A stretch of 64,000 bases of DNA from contig NC_081334.1 of NCBI RefSeq assembly GCF_022539665.2, positions 5,922,424 to 5,986,423 on the forward strand, given 5' to 3'. The notes beneath the pieces are model-generated. The model was not told the origin of the DNA. It saw only the letters and a list, made by a program, of their open reading frames with translations, and made no database searches. Shown here piece by piece: positions 47,901 through 62,300 of the stretch (positions are counted from its first letter, which is position 1; each line of letters opens with the position of its first letter). The DNA comes from Daphnia carinata (lineage: Eukaryota > Arthropoda > Branchiopoda > Diplostraca > Daphniidae). The position numbers and the translations under genes were made by a program.

Positions 47901-50900
47901 TTGTTGTTGCGGTTGGAGTCTGCGTCAAAGTGAATCGGGACGAAAAAAAAAAAAAATAATAAAAGTTTGGGAGTTCAGCTACGCTCCATAACGGGAACTC
48001 ACGCCTATCACGTGTCACAAACACACATAGGACTTCCTTTCCCGTACGTCATTCTTCTTTTTTTTTTTCTCTTTTGTACTGTTCTTTTTTTTTTCTTTCT
48101 TAATTTTCGGGTTTTTTTTAAAGCCTCGGGACCTGAAAAACTAAGGGGCGACCATAGACGAACAATAACAATGGCACCCATTTTTATTTTGCCTTGCCCT
48201 TGTTTAGGAGAAAAACATCATATTTGATCTCGAGTTATGGCGGAGGGAATCGTTGGGGGTGGTGGGATATTATTGTTTTGACACGGTTCAAATCCTTCCC
48301 CCCTCTTTTTTTTTGTGTGTGATTATTTGTGTGTTTACACTGAGACGGCCGCCGTCTGTTTTTCTTGAGGTCAACCCAACAAACGGCAAAGGGCAATTCC
48401 AGAAAGAAAAAAGCACAGCTGTGAGGCCGCGGGAATGCAAACGTGTACGGCGTTGCCAGTGGAAAGAAAAAAAAAAAAAAACCCTCGCCATTGTTCCGTT
48501 TGTGTCCCTGTCAATAATCGAATGGTTCAGAAAAAAAAAAAAAAAAGAAAGAAGTAAAGAATGGGAAAGAAACGTACACAATCATCGACTGCGATCGTTA
48601 AGAAAAGATAAATTCCTAAACCAAAAGGAAAGGTGTTTATCTCTTTGTAGGTACCTAGATTTGTTTTGTTTTCACCCTCCTGAAAATTTTGGAACAGCTG
48701 CCATTTGAAGATTGACAGGATAGATGCGACTTCTTTAAAAGAAAAGGAATGGATGTGTGTCCGTCTTTTTTTTTTTTTTTTTGTTGTTGTGTTGTTGTAT
48801 AGAAACCGGTCTCGATCGAATCCCACTCTTCATATAATTGGGGCCGGACAAGTAAAGTGGGATGGGCGGATGGAATCCGTATCGAGTGTCTAGGCAACGT
48901 GAAACAGCCGGCCTTATTATATAGTTCCGGTCTTGAATTTCCAAAAATCTTCTTGAATTTCTTTTTTTTTTTTTTTTGGCCGTGTGTTGTACTATTTTAG
49001 CCCCATTTATTTTGAAAAAAAAAAAAGGACGGCCTTCTATTCAAGATCTTGATTACATTTTTGGGTGGGAAGGATGAATTGTTCGTTTGAATGGCCTATC
49101 GTACTCTGCTACCTATTTCCTCTTTTGTTCCTCCTTTGAGAGAGGGAGGGTGGCCCCTGCTAGTCAAGTACAGTCTTGATTTCTCGTTAGTTCTTTTGCG
49201 TGTTCAATAATAATGATAATCATAATAATAATGCTTTCGAGTCTCTCCTATGTCCACGTCACATTTCTTTCCTTTACCTCCATGCAAAGAGTTAGTGTAA
49301 TAATAATAAAAAAAAAAGAGATACAATTCGGGGTGGTCCTCTTTCTTAATTCCCTCTGGCTGGATCCATCACAACGCAACAGCTGTTTTTTTTTTTTTTT
49401 TTTTTCTTTTGATGTTTTAATTTATTTCTGGCGTATTTATGTTGTCGAGATTGTAGGTCATCAGTCACAGAAAGTAAAAATCAAATACGTTTACCTACAG
49501 CAAAAGAGGCTTCCGATTTCACGTTGATTAGCAGTCCCGTTTAAAAAAAAAAAAAAATGTAATGGCTTCCAAAATTCAAAGTGGCTATGTCTTATGAATC
49601 GCTAGCTTCATTTGCTGTGCTAGTAAAGAACAAAATAGATTGAGCCCAAGAGAAAATTCACATTTAAAAAAAAAAACAGCAGACGGTGTGATGGTCTAAT
49701 GTATCCGGAGGAAAAGCGGGATGGAAAAAAAAAGGGGGACGGAAAAAGGAGATTGGACAAGTTAACAACCCGTTTCCGTTCATGTTTATTGAACTGGATT
49801 TACAATCTTTGACAAGAGATTGAGATTGCCGTCGCTGAATACCTTATAGCAAAACAACTAGTAACAACAAAAACAAACGACGTTACGTATACACAAGTTG
49901 TGAAACGAAATATCACAAGTCAATCTCTTTTTCTTTTTCTTTTATTCCGTCCACGCTCCCGTTACAAGCAAATCTCGTCTCGTTTCCCTTTTTTTTTTTT
50001 CTTTTTCTTCCTTTAAGGATATGATTATTGCATTTGGGACGACTGGTACTTCTTGTCCTGTTCGACATCATCTCCCTGAACGATCCTCTCTGTCTTTTGA
50101 GTCCCCTCTCTCTCGCTCCCTTTTTTTTTATGTATTTTTTTTTTTTTGTGACGTTTCCGAAAGGGGAGGATAAAGAGGAGTTAGGTGGAGGGCTGAAAAC
50201 AAGCAAATAGATAAACGGTTGGATGATGTACGTTATGGGAGTCACGCTGTTGATGTCCTAGTCACTTCCGTACTGAATCCGACAGGATGCGGTCTCGTAG
50301 TACTTGTTTTTTTTGTTTTTTTTGTGTGTGGGCTTTGTTACGCACAGCAATGAATCACGACATGAACCTAATCATCCCGAAAAAAAAAAAAATTTTAAAA
50401 AAAATTGGTAATTTTTGATGAAGATTAGATTTTCTGAAGTTTGGTTTGATTTTTAGAGAATTTAGGCGGCAGAGGCATAATTGAAAAATGTGGTTTGCGG
50501 TCATTTTTACTTGGGCCGAAGCCATGCGTGGACGCGTGACTAAGTACCGGCTCGTGTCGACAAACACACATTTTTGAAATCAAACCAATATTTATTTTTC
50601 ATTTGCTCTATTTGTCGTTTGTAGGTTCCGACCATTTCCCCCCTCATTCAAAATGTTTGACCGCTCCGGTTTTCTTTTTTTTTTTTTTTTATTTTATTTA
50701 TCCAATAAGACAGTCGATTCAAGTGGACTTTCATATTTCCGGTATACTGCGCACATATTGCAATGCGCTACTGTAACATCAGAATAGTTTATAAATGATG
50801 AATGTGGACTATGCACTCCCCCCCCCCCCATCCGTCCAGATACTCTTGAGTCAAAAACAAGAATGTAGACGAAGGGATTCAGTTCTTTTTTTTTTTTTTT

Positions 50901-53302
50901 TCAATCGAATATCTCAAGTTCACTTGATCGGCAGTTGTTTGGGGCTTCTGGAAGAGATCCGTCTCGATGGCGCCGCGTCTCTTCTTTCCGTCTGCACCTT
51001 CTTCCTTTTTTCTTTTATCGATGGAGGCGAACAATAACAAACTTGTTACTTTGAGCATTTCATTCCCATTTCGGTTGTGTGTGTGTGTGTGTGTGCAAAA
51101 AGAAAGCAGTTGCCATGGCGATTGTTCTCCCCCCCCCCCCCAATGATCGATATGAATACCATTCCAGGTGCTCTGGTATCAATTGATTACCGAGAAATCA
51201 GACTCGGTTTGTTCATTTCACAGCTGACTATGTTTTGATACGTTTCCATCACATTTTGTGTGTTGTTGTTCCGTTTCAATTGGCCCCGATCTCTTCTTTT
51301 TTTTTTCTGGGTTGCTTCGTTTATTAATTATTTTTTTTTTTGGGAGAGGGGGGGGTAAGAAATGGAACGGTTTCAAATCCAATAGGTAAAAAAAAAAAGA
51401 CATCGCAAGGGCGGTCTACTTTACATGTTGAAGTCGATGGGGGTGGTTTGCATACGGGAGGGGAAGAACACAGAGAGCTGATGGATTGAAAGAAGGTTAC
51501 CCGCAGGTCAAGTAAACAAACATTTGATCATATATTAAAAGAGAACATCCCCCCCCCCCCACTATTCAGATGATGTAGGAAAATTAGAGATGAGGGTGGG
51601 ATGAGACATCCGCTCTCGATTTTAATCTGCCGCATTACAAACTCCGATGGCCTTTTGACATACGCGCGCATTTCAATTGGTTGAATTTCGCTTTTTGTGG
51701 GGTTTTTTTTAGCGACAGGGAAGCTCAGACATTGATGCTTTCACGATAGTTTTGTTGATGTCATCTAAACGACTTTGACGTTACGTATTTTTCTTTTTAA
51801 AGCCAAATGATTGTGGCTGCTCGCGATGTGTACTCGCCATGTGGAATTCCTCGACATTACGACGGATCGTTTGATTCGTTCGAGCGATGAATGTCGCATC
51901 TTTTTTGATAAGGGAAAAAGAAATCTTTCTTTCCCTTTTGATGTTTTGGTGGGGAATAAAAAGGAATGTAAAAGAGAAACTGTTGAATGTGAAATTGGGT
52001 TCAGTCAACGATGTTTGGGCTTCTCGACGACATCCATAATCGCCATCTTAAATAAAGGGAGGACTTTTTTTTTTTTTTTCCTTTTTTCTTTTCGAATCGG
52101 AAGAAGATCGAAATCCCGGATTGGCTTGGAGGAAACATCTTGCGACGGGTTTGATTTTTCTAAAAAAAAAAAAAAAAAAGATCTTTTGAAAACGGGATGT
52201 TTCAAAGGGGATGTTTGCGAATGAATTCGGATGTGTATCTTTTTAAAGGCTATTTTTCTTTGAAAAAAAAAAGGAAGGACCAGTCGAATAGCTTCATCAA
52301 GCTCTCAACGAAAAGCTCATTTCACGCTGATTCTTTTCTCTCTACACACACAATAGGATGTAAGCCTTTACACAGCGATATCGGATAGGGGTTTGATGTA
52401 AAAAATAAAAAAAAAAAAACGGGCAGATGACGTATATGGTGGCGTATAATAAGGGTAGGTGTAGGTCACTAGAACCTAAGGGGGGGAGGGAGATTCATGT
52501 AAAAGCTCTTCTCAATCCCTCTCGTAGTGTTCCGATGAACAAAAATGAGGAAGAATATAGTCGACTTACTACTATGCACATTGGAGGGGGGTTTCCTTTG
52601 GGGGTAAGGAAAGAGGACGAGCGGGAGGGGGGAGGTTTGGGATGCGGGGGAGGTTCAGAACATCGATATCGATCTCTTCTTCTTCTTTTCCCTTCGCTTT
52701 CTTCTTCACTGGAAGGGGGGAAGGGAACTGCCGAATAAAAGTAAGGGCAAAAACACGACGTAAGAGTGATAGGCATTTATATGTGAAGCGAAGTTGCTCA
52801 AGCTTTAATCGAAGGATAATCAACGTAGAAAGTCGGGGTAACCGTTTGCGGAGCCAATCAAAGAATACCACCCCGGGAGAAGTGTGAACCCAATCAGTCT
52901 GCCCACCCACTCTCCTTTTTTTTTTTCGTTTCGTTCTTATCGCGTGATTAGGAATCGTTTCCCCCCCCCCCCTTTTTTTTTAAACGAAAAAAAAATATAT
53001 ATATATAGGAATTAATCTTTTGGGTGTAATAAGAGAGAGAAAGAGAAAGGTAGATTATTAAGAGATCCATCATGAAGGGATGAAAGAAAAATGGCTGTAT
53101 CGATTTGGAGGGGGGTTCACTTGTAAAAAGAGTCTGCATGACTCACTCTCCTAAAAACATTGGCCATCACTTGAAAAAAGCGGAGAGATTGTGTAATTTC
53201 GGGGGGGGTAGATTCTACGATGGGGATCGTGTGTGTATTTAAGGCTAGGGAGGGTAGACGCGCAGGTCTGCAGGAGGCAGTGGATGTCATCGAACATTGG
53301 GG

Positions 53303-53334
<32 letters not shown>

Positions 53335-56300
53335 CGATCTCTATCCCTTATCATGACCGTACGTATATCTTTATAGAAAAGGAATAAAGAAGAGTATATG
53401 AATGTAGGGGAAGGTTCCGTTACTCACGATTTGGGGGGGGGGGGAGAGGCGATGTACAAAGACTATTAAATACGAGTGTAGGCGGAGTAGGGATCGAGAA
53501 TACATAAACGTACTATTGTGTGTGTGTAAAGAAAAAAAAAAAAGAAAAGGACTGACACACAGTCGGCGAAAACTTTGTCTTCTATAATGGAACAAGAACT
53601 GGCAACAAGGTCGAGCACTTCTCCGACTAATTAAGAATTTACATTTCTCTTTGTTCTTCACACTCACCCGGTTAGACTTTTTGTGCCTATAAAACCAGAA
53701 ACATTTCTCATTGTCGGGGGGGGGGGGGGGGGGGAGGTTCATTCAATTAGCCTCACGCTCCCGCATCGAGCAAAGATTGTGTGTCGCAAGTTTTTCAGAT
53801 TTTTTTTTTTTTTTTTTTTTTTTGAGTCTGCGTTTTTCTCCGTGTCACGTTTGATATACGAAATGATCCCGAGTTAAAATCTTAGCGCGTCCCCGTCTGT
53901 CCGTTTCCCTTTTAAAAAATCCCCCCTCGTCCGACAGAGGCCATTCACTTTGACTCGGGAATTCGACTCTGTTGTTTGGCCTTTTACGCAAAACACACAT
54001 GTCGTTAGTGAGTTAGTGTTACAGTTCCCTATGCCCTTTTTCTGTACGAGGCTCGTTAAGAAAAGCTTAGGCGCATTGCGCAAACTCTGCAGATAATGAA
54101 GCACGGAGCATTAATCAAACAACAAAAGCCGAAATGATTATAACAATAAATTTTTTTTTATTTTCGGCTACACCGATATGAAAAAAAAAAAAAAAAAACA
54201 ACAATGTCGTGTCGAATTTTCATGTTCATTATTTCTATTGCGCATTTTCTTCTCGTTTGAAATTTTGGCCGGACGTGCCATTCGGCTCTCTCACGCTCAT
54301 CAGTTGATCATTTGCCGCTATCGGTGGGAAAGGAAGAAAACGGTTAGATTTAGAAGGATAGTATCCCTCCCCCCTCTTTTTTCCTTGGTGCAATGGCATA
54401 ACAACAACATTTCGTGTCAAATCCATCTGAAAGGAGATAATCGTTTTTAATACCGTTGCGTTTTTCTTTTTTCTTTTATTATTTAAAGGGAAATAAGAAG
54501 AGGTGGTCGGGTAGGAGGAGCTAGAAAAAAAACAAAACAAAAAACAAAGTCAGAGCGGTGTATGTATTACATGAAAGAAAAGTCTGATCTCGACCTTTTT
54601 TTTTTTTATTGAACTCTGAATTTGAGCGGATGATTTCCTTTTGTTTCTACGACAGAAACGAGGAAAACATAATTTTTTGTTTTTTTTTGGGGGGGGGGGG
54701 GATCATCATCTTGGACGATGTTTCTTTTTTTTTTTTTTTCTGCCTGCAGCGCAGCAGAGAAGAAAGAGATAACTATCCGTTTATTTTATTCTCGATACTT
54801 TTTGAGGGTTTTTCTTGTTGTCCCAGTATGGTTAAGGGAGAAACGAGAACCTACAAACAAAAGAAGAGACGCAGACACGGGTTCGGTCCTATTTGGGTAC
54901 AAACGGTGGCTGTTAAAAAAACATTTCCCAAAAAAAAAAAAAAAAAAAAAACTCCATCTGATTGGATTGTTATCTTTGTTACCTTCTCGCAAGACAGCCA
55001 AACTGAAGAAGAAATTTTTTTCCACACACACAAAAAAAAAATAAATAAATAAAAGAAAACAACCCCACTTTCACAAAAGGATTCACAGACAGCCAAAACG
55101 CCAGCTGATATACAGCCGCAGTGGGGGCAAAGGGGCAGGAAATGCTGTGGCCATATTAGCCATCTCGTGTGCATGTGGTTCACAAAAAAAAAAAAAAAAA
55201 AAAAAAAAAACAGGGCGGAGGAGGCATCTTCAATGTTAAAGAGATGCGCATTCCAGGTGAGAAGGTCTTCTTGACCTTGTTGCCAGCCTACACAAATCAC
55301 TGGGCACTGGCCACCAACTGGCTTCCCATACTAATCACACAGCGATGATGGATGGCGCTAGTTCACGCGATCTCTTGTAGTGTAGTTTTTTTTTTTTTTT
55401 TTTTTTTTGCTGAAAACGCAAGAGGACATTTCATTGGCCTTTGAAGCTGATGGCAATAAATAAAGACAGCGTTAAAAGCAGAGCGAAGATGAGGAAAAAA
55501 AAAAAGATTTTTGGTTTAGTTAAGGGCAGAAGACATGACAAGGCTGTTGGATTTATTCACTCGTAAAAGAGTTTTTTTTTTTTCTTTTTCTTTTTTCTTT
55601 ACATATTTTCCCACATACTATGAGAAACAAAACTCTGTGGATGCTGCATTTTTTGGCGAGCCACCAGCAAACATTTTTTTCGTTGTCTTGGCGATGGCAA
55701 TAGCGAATTTTTTAAATCCTTTTGTGTGTTTAGGAAAAACAAGAGAGAGAGAGAGAGGGGGGGGGGATATAATAAATATACATATTCAGATCAAGTCTAC
55801 AAATTATTTAAGAATTCAGGATTTCTTTCGTCTGACTTGAGAAAAAAAAATAAAATAATATAGAGGAGATGATAATGACCGAGAGAGTGAGGTTGTTTCG
55901 CCCATGTCCAAATGATAAAAAAAGAGAGCCAAGGAAATATGAACATGAAGTTAGCCGTGAAACTGCTGCGCGTGCTCGGCGGGAGTCTCGTTAGTCGTGG
56001 ACACAACCGCCGCCGCCGACGCTGTAAAAGAAACACACACACACACACAGCAAAAAAAAAAAAAAAAAAAAGATAAATTCTCTTTTTTTTTTTTTTTTTT
56101 CATGATTCTATTACGAAAAATTTTTGTTTATGGATATGTCGGTTCCTATATAGCAAGTCGACCGTGTCCCTGGCCGTAGGTTGAGAATCATTTGCATGTA
56201 GCGACGCCAGGAGGAGGAATTTTTCTTTTTTTTTTTTTTGTTATTATTATTATTATTATTATTATTTTCTTCTTTATATTTCGTCTCTACCTAATGGGAC

Positions 56301-59300
56301 TCGAGTCTGTGGCTGTTGGCGTTTCGCCATTTTGTTTGATTACCCGCGATCGTCTTCGTTTGAGTTTCACGCAAGTTTTCCCCCCATGTCGTTTAGCATC
56401 CCGCAAACAACCCGCTCAAGTACATAAACGGCTAAATGTTTTTTTTTTTTTAAGACCGTTGAGTACTTGGTCAATGTTGCCTAATCTTTATTTAAAAAGA
56501 AAAAAAAATGGGATTCGGTTGATTGGTGTGAAAAATCGTAGACGCCGCCACCATGCGTCTAAAACCGGTTTGAAAAATAAAAGAACAAAATCTGATGGAT
56601 AATTAAGGCGATCTGTCTACGCTGGATTCGACTTTTTTTCTTCTTTTATTTCTGAAGGGGGGGTTGTTGTTGATGTTGTTATTGTTGTTTCACCTTAGAT
56701 GTGATCTGTCGGAACGAATGGGATCCTCCCTTTTGCCAGTTGATGGATTTGACGGTCCCTTTTTTTTTTCTTTCTTTCTTTCTTTCTGAGATCGTTCTCC
56801 TTCGTTTTATTTTCTTGTCTGTCGATCTATGTTGCTTGTCTAAAAAGAAGACGTCTTCTTTTAACGGATGTACTTTTCGTCCCCGTTGCCGTATACCTGG
56901 CCCGTAATGGTTAATTAACGTGTACAGCCTTGGAGCTGGAATTAGCCAACACACCAGGTGATGCCGATCGACCCGCGTCGCTATTATAAAGATAGTTAAC
57001 ATCCTAACTTACACACAAAAAGCCAAGAAGAAGAAGAGAGTGCGCTCAGTCTGACGCATATGCCGCCGTTCTTTTTTTTTTTTTTTTTTCCTTTCTTTCT
57101 CGTGATGATGATGATAACAATAATGATGATGGTGGTTGCCAGTGTCTGATGATTTCTCCCGCCGTGGGTTTTTTTTTAACAGCTCGCTACCCTATCATCA
57201 TCATCAAACGCGCCATTGGATCTTCCTCTTTACTCGGCAAGAAAAAAAAAAAAAAAAAAAAACGTGTTACCCATCCCGTCGTGCTAATATTTAAATGAGC
57301 TAATAACACACGACACACTCCTCTTTCTTTTTCTGCGTTTTTTTTTTTTTTTTTCGTTCGTTTTTGCGTTCAATTACTAATAGTAATAATAATAATGATT
57401 TTCGGAAATTTTTTGAATTATTATTTGTTTGGAATCTTTACGGAAAATGGAATTCTTTTTATGGGGTAGAAACTTGTTCTTTTTTTTTTTTTTCTTTCTT
57501 GGTCGTTGGGTTTTGGGAAAAAAGGGGGGGGGGGATCCCAATCACGTCGTTAGAGCCGATGGATCCATCACGCGACGACACACGCAGGCACTTGTCTGTC
57601 AATTGAGGGAAGAAGAAGAAAAAAGAAAGAAGCTCTGGCAGTGGGTGGAGTTGTTCGAAAGTCCACAAAGATTATGTCCGCGTGTCTCTCTTTTCTTCTT
57701 TTTTTTTTTTTATCTAACTTTTGTGTGGTTGGTGTTTGTTATTTCGGGAGTTTTTTTTTTTTTTTTTTTTCATGTGTGTGTGGTTTGGTCACGGGAGAGA
57801 AACTTCATCATCGGTAGGTGGGGGGGGGGTGTACTAGCAAAGAAGATGGAACTTGTTTGCAGAGTTGTAGCGAAAATAGGAACTTCGTGACCGTAGAATC
57901 TGCTGTTATTTATGTTTATGCAGACAATAAGTTTTTTTTTTTTTTTTCCCCTTCTTTTGCTGGTGCACCGAGTGAGGAAAAAGTGTTCGGCCTCTTTTTT
58001 ATGTCCATCTTCATGTTCTTTTCACATCTTCGTCTTCATCTGCCAGTGAAATATGTCCAGCACTCCGTGAGCTGCTCGTGATTTTATATGACTCTCAGCT
58101 TTTTTCTTCCCCTTTTATTCTCTCGTCTGTTCCACACACACACACACATATAGTTGTCTTATCATTTTTCATGTCACGCAGTCGGAGCTGGTGGATAAGG
58201 GAGGTACCGGTGTTGAAAGTACCTCGCCGGGACGCCTCATTTTTTTTTTCTGTTTCATTTCTTTTTTTAAGATTTTTTTTTTTTCTGCCGATTTCTTTTC
58301 TTGTTCTTTTATTTTTATTATTATTATTTTTTTTTTCAAAAATTCTTTTTCATTCCCCTACAAATCCGTCAGTCCCGACCAGCGCTGCATGTTTATGGAC
58401 TGTCTGATGATAACCTCTACAGTAACTAAAAACCCGCAGCCAGCCTACAAGAAACTTTTGTAGAATGTTTTATTTTTGGAAATTTACAAGATATATATAT
58501 ATACATATATATACAGTATGTGTATTTTTTTTTTAAAGGAATTAAAATTTTGGGAAAAAAGAAAATCAGGACAATCTCGACCAGGTCGCTGGGTTTGTTA
58601 TGCCTAGTAAAAAATGCAAGGGACTTAGCTGAGGCCCGTTATAGAATGGTGGTCTTCGTTCCATTAAGCTAATCACTGATAATCCCTTGACTCTGTGTGC
58701 TTTAACTCCCCTAAACATCCTCCTGTTCATTTGTTTATAAATAAAAAAGGGCGAAAAAAAAAATAACAAAAAAAAAAAGAGGGATTTTTGTAGGCCCTGG
58801 CCATTACGTGACTCTCTTTTTTCGAGCAACTGGAATTTCTGGAGACGAGCAAAATTATTGGAATATTTTATGGTGGATAAAAAAAAAAAAAAAAGGAATC
58901 TGTAAAAGTCATTAGTTTTCTCCCCTCGGTCCTATTCATAGCCCACACAGACACGTAGATTGCACCGTTTGTTCGTCCTCGCTCTTATTTCTGAGGTTGA
59001 TCCGTTGGTCTATCCCTCCCACCGCACCAGTGCGCATTTTTCGGGTGAAACTGCGGTTAGCGCACTAGTACAAGGGCATCAAATAGATAGGTGAGGATTC
59101 TCTCCCTCCCCCTTCAAAACGCGCGGGAAGAATAGCACAGGAATGTTGAACGCGGGATTCAAAAAAAAAAAAAAAAAAAAACTAGCGGAACGTCTCCTGG
59201 TTTTTTTTTTTTTTTTTGTATGTCCGTGACCCCAACCAAACTCAAGAGGGAAAGCAAAAGAAAACCAGACCACACACACACACACACACGCACATCATCT

Positions 59301-62300
59301 TTTCTTTTTCTTTATTATTAGAATGAAAATAATATTTTTTTTTTTTTTTCATTTCACGTTGAATAGGCTTGTGAAATTCGTTTATTATTAGACAAGAAAA
59401 AAAAAAAAAAAGAAAAAAGAAAGAGAACCGACAGCAATGGGTTATTTACCCGGATGGACGTTCGTTATTTCGCCATTGGGGTTTGAATTTGAAAGAAAAA
59501 GAGATGAGGAAACATTTTTTTAGCAAATAAACATACACGTGTCGATTAGTCATGTGTTACCTAGCACTTGTCCGACGGCCGAAAAGATCACTCATGTCGC
59601 AACAAGTTCTTTTTTTTTTTTTTTTTTCATTCTCAATTTTAATAATGACCAGTAATAAAAATAGGCCCCCCGGACTCACAGGGACAAAATGGTGTATCGT
59701 TTGCGAGGATGTTAGTCCCGCGGTACTTGTGCACAACATGTGACATAATGCACCGGCGCTAGACCTTGTGAACACGTCACGGCCAAAGAGAGACAGATTG
59801 TAGAAAATAGTTGTAGAGTCAAATGCTCTCGGCTCTTGAGCTCGTGAGAGAGCTGCACCCAACGGAATTGAGGTCGGCTTATCAAACACAAGACACACAC
59901 ACACACACACACACACACGGGGATTGAACACAAAAAGCCTCCCCCCGCCCCCGTTAAGTAAGTGTGCGTATGTACTGTACACGTTAAATGGAATTTCTTT
60001 TTCTTTTTTTCTTTTTGAACTTTAAAAGAAAAGAATCTCTTTGTGACAACGCCATCTGTTTTGTCCCGTATTTTTCGTTCATCTCTATGTGCCCTATATT
60101 TTCCGTTTTATTCAAATCTCACACGCTTTTGATGAAATCCCACAAAAGCTTAGCAGGGACTTGCGTGATGAAGACGATGGTTTAAATCTCAGCGTGTAGT
60201 TTCAGTATTTTTTTAATTTTTTTTTTTTATTTATGAACTCTTTTTTTTCGTTCACGATTCTTTCTTTTTTTTTTTTTTTTTTTTTTTATAGTGCAGCTGT
60301 GGTAGTTGACATTATATCTACGGTGCAGAGAGTTAATGAAGTGCTTGTTGTTGTTGAGTACGTCCATAAGTCTTCGTAATCCACTGCCTTCGGCGGTGAA
60401 TGTAATTTTCAGGAATGAAAATTGTGACAGGACCAAGACTCTTTTAAACATCGAAATGTAAAAGTTAGGAAATCAAAATGAATGGATAAAAATCAAGCGA
60501 TTGCAAAAAAAAAAAAAAAAAAAAAAAAAAAAGATGTTTTTTTTATTATCAGTATTTGTTCGACGTTGTAGATCTTTTTCTCTTTGACAGTATCATCATT
60601 CAATATCGGATCTCTAGTGTGTGTAGACGACAGATAAACGACCGGTATCTTTTCGATTGCTTGCAGTCATTTATTATGTGTTCGGTACCGCTGCTCATTC
60701 TTTTGTATTCTGTTTGAACTTTGAAATGTCATCAATCGTTATAGGTCGTAGATCTATCGAGATGATCATCATTTTGATCGTCGGGGTAGATAAAATAAGT
60801 GGACGACCCATGCGAGAAAATGAACACACACACACAAAAAAACAACAACTGGCAATGCCCCCTTTTATTATTATTATTATTATTATTATTCTTTTGAGGG
60901 ATCTGCGGGAGGTCCTTCACGATACTATGCGACTTTTGGGCTCACCATTATAACCTCTTTTTTTTTTTTTTTTTTCTCTCGCTCTTTGAAGTATTTTCGT
61001 TGTATCTGTGCGAGGATAGAGATTGGACTTTTGGCCTTGTTCACACACTTGGCGATCTCTCTCTTTTTTTCTTCTTCTCTATTTTTAAAGAAGAACACAG
61101 AAATTCAAAAGGGAACGTTTGAATTTCCCGCGCGTTCAGGCTCGTAATTTTTTGATTAGTATTTCTACAACTGCTTCCCATTTTTAACTCTTTTTCGAAT
61201 CGTTTTGAGGAACGTTCACGAGAAGACCAATTGGGAATAATTTGTTGGGCGCCAGTGTTATCGATCAACGTCACGTGGTACTAAAAAAAAAAAAAAACTA
61301 GCAAAAGATGAGGATGCCGCTCCTAAAAATGGAAGCCAAGACGAGCCAACAAAAAAAAAAAAAAATTCAAGTAGAAAAAAAAAAAAGAGTTAATAGACTC
61401 GTCAGGAGTTATCTCGCTGTGTGTACAGTACTACCGCTGTGAGAAAGGAGTGTGTAACATCTATATATCCCTCCCATACACACGTCGATAGTACATATAT
61501 ATATATATTTTTTTTTAACAAAAAAAAAAAAAAAAAAAAAGAGAAATGAAATGGCAATAAATTACCTTCGCCTAGATTCCCTCCGTCCGGTTTGCAACAC
61601 CAATCATCCGCAGGCCCATGTTTTTCACTGGCGCGGTCGTGTGCCGACTCACGTTGAATTGCTCGTGTGTATTTGCAGCTGTTGACGGTATTAACTGCTC
61701 TCTTGGTTCCCACTCGGATGGGCTTGTTTTTTTTCCTCCCCCCCCCTTCTCCTTTTTCTATTTCATTTCAGTTACACGAAGTTCGTGTAAAAAACAAACA
61801 CGTTTTCATTCAAATCGTTGATGAGTTTGCGCTCTTTCGACTTGTGTGTTCAACCCGACGTTCAGAAAATTGGCAATTTTAATCATTTCTCTCTTTTTTG
61901 TTGTTGAATATTTTAAACAGGCACGATCCGAACTCGAGCCGTGCTGGATCGTGAAACTACACCGCATTATTGGCTGACGGTCGTTGCCCAGGATCACGGC
62001 ATCGTCACTCTTTCCGCATCCATCGAGGTAAGTTGTCGTGTGAACTTTTTTTATTTATTCTATATTTATTTTATAAAGCATTATTCACGAAAAACAAAAA
62101 CAAATTTCAAAAAAAAAAAAAAAAGAAAGATGAAAGGAATAACTTTAAGCTTGTCCCGACCCTCACAATAGGATTCCCCATCCGCGTGCATTCCGATTTA
62201 CGATTGGGAAGAACGATGTGCCGTGAGCAGGGCGCACCTTGCCGCTAAAAAAAAAAAAATAAAATAAAAAATACTTGCTACCATTATATTTTGTCTACCT

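Larger units (their letters stand above)
45824..61920 (+). other. 16-kb intron of the cadherin gene
   Basis: The donor GAAG|GTCAGT and the acceptor TTTTAAACAG split one codon inside cadherin repeat 10. The intron holds many homopolymers and microsatellites. No nested gene with coding character was recognised on either strand. Confidence 0.8.

Noticed and set aside
56930-56944. 15-base match to the reverse complement of an 18S rRNA segment (TTGGAGCTGGAATTA)
   Set aside because: Flanking bases do not continue the match, so it is probably chance.
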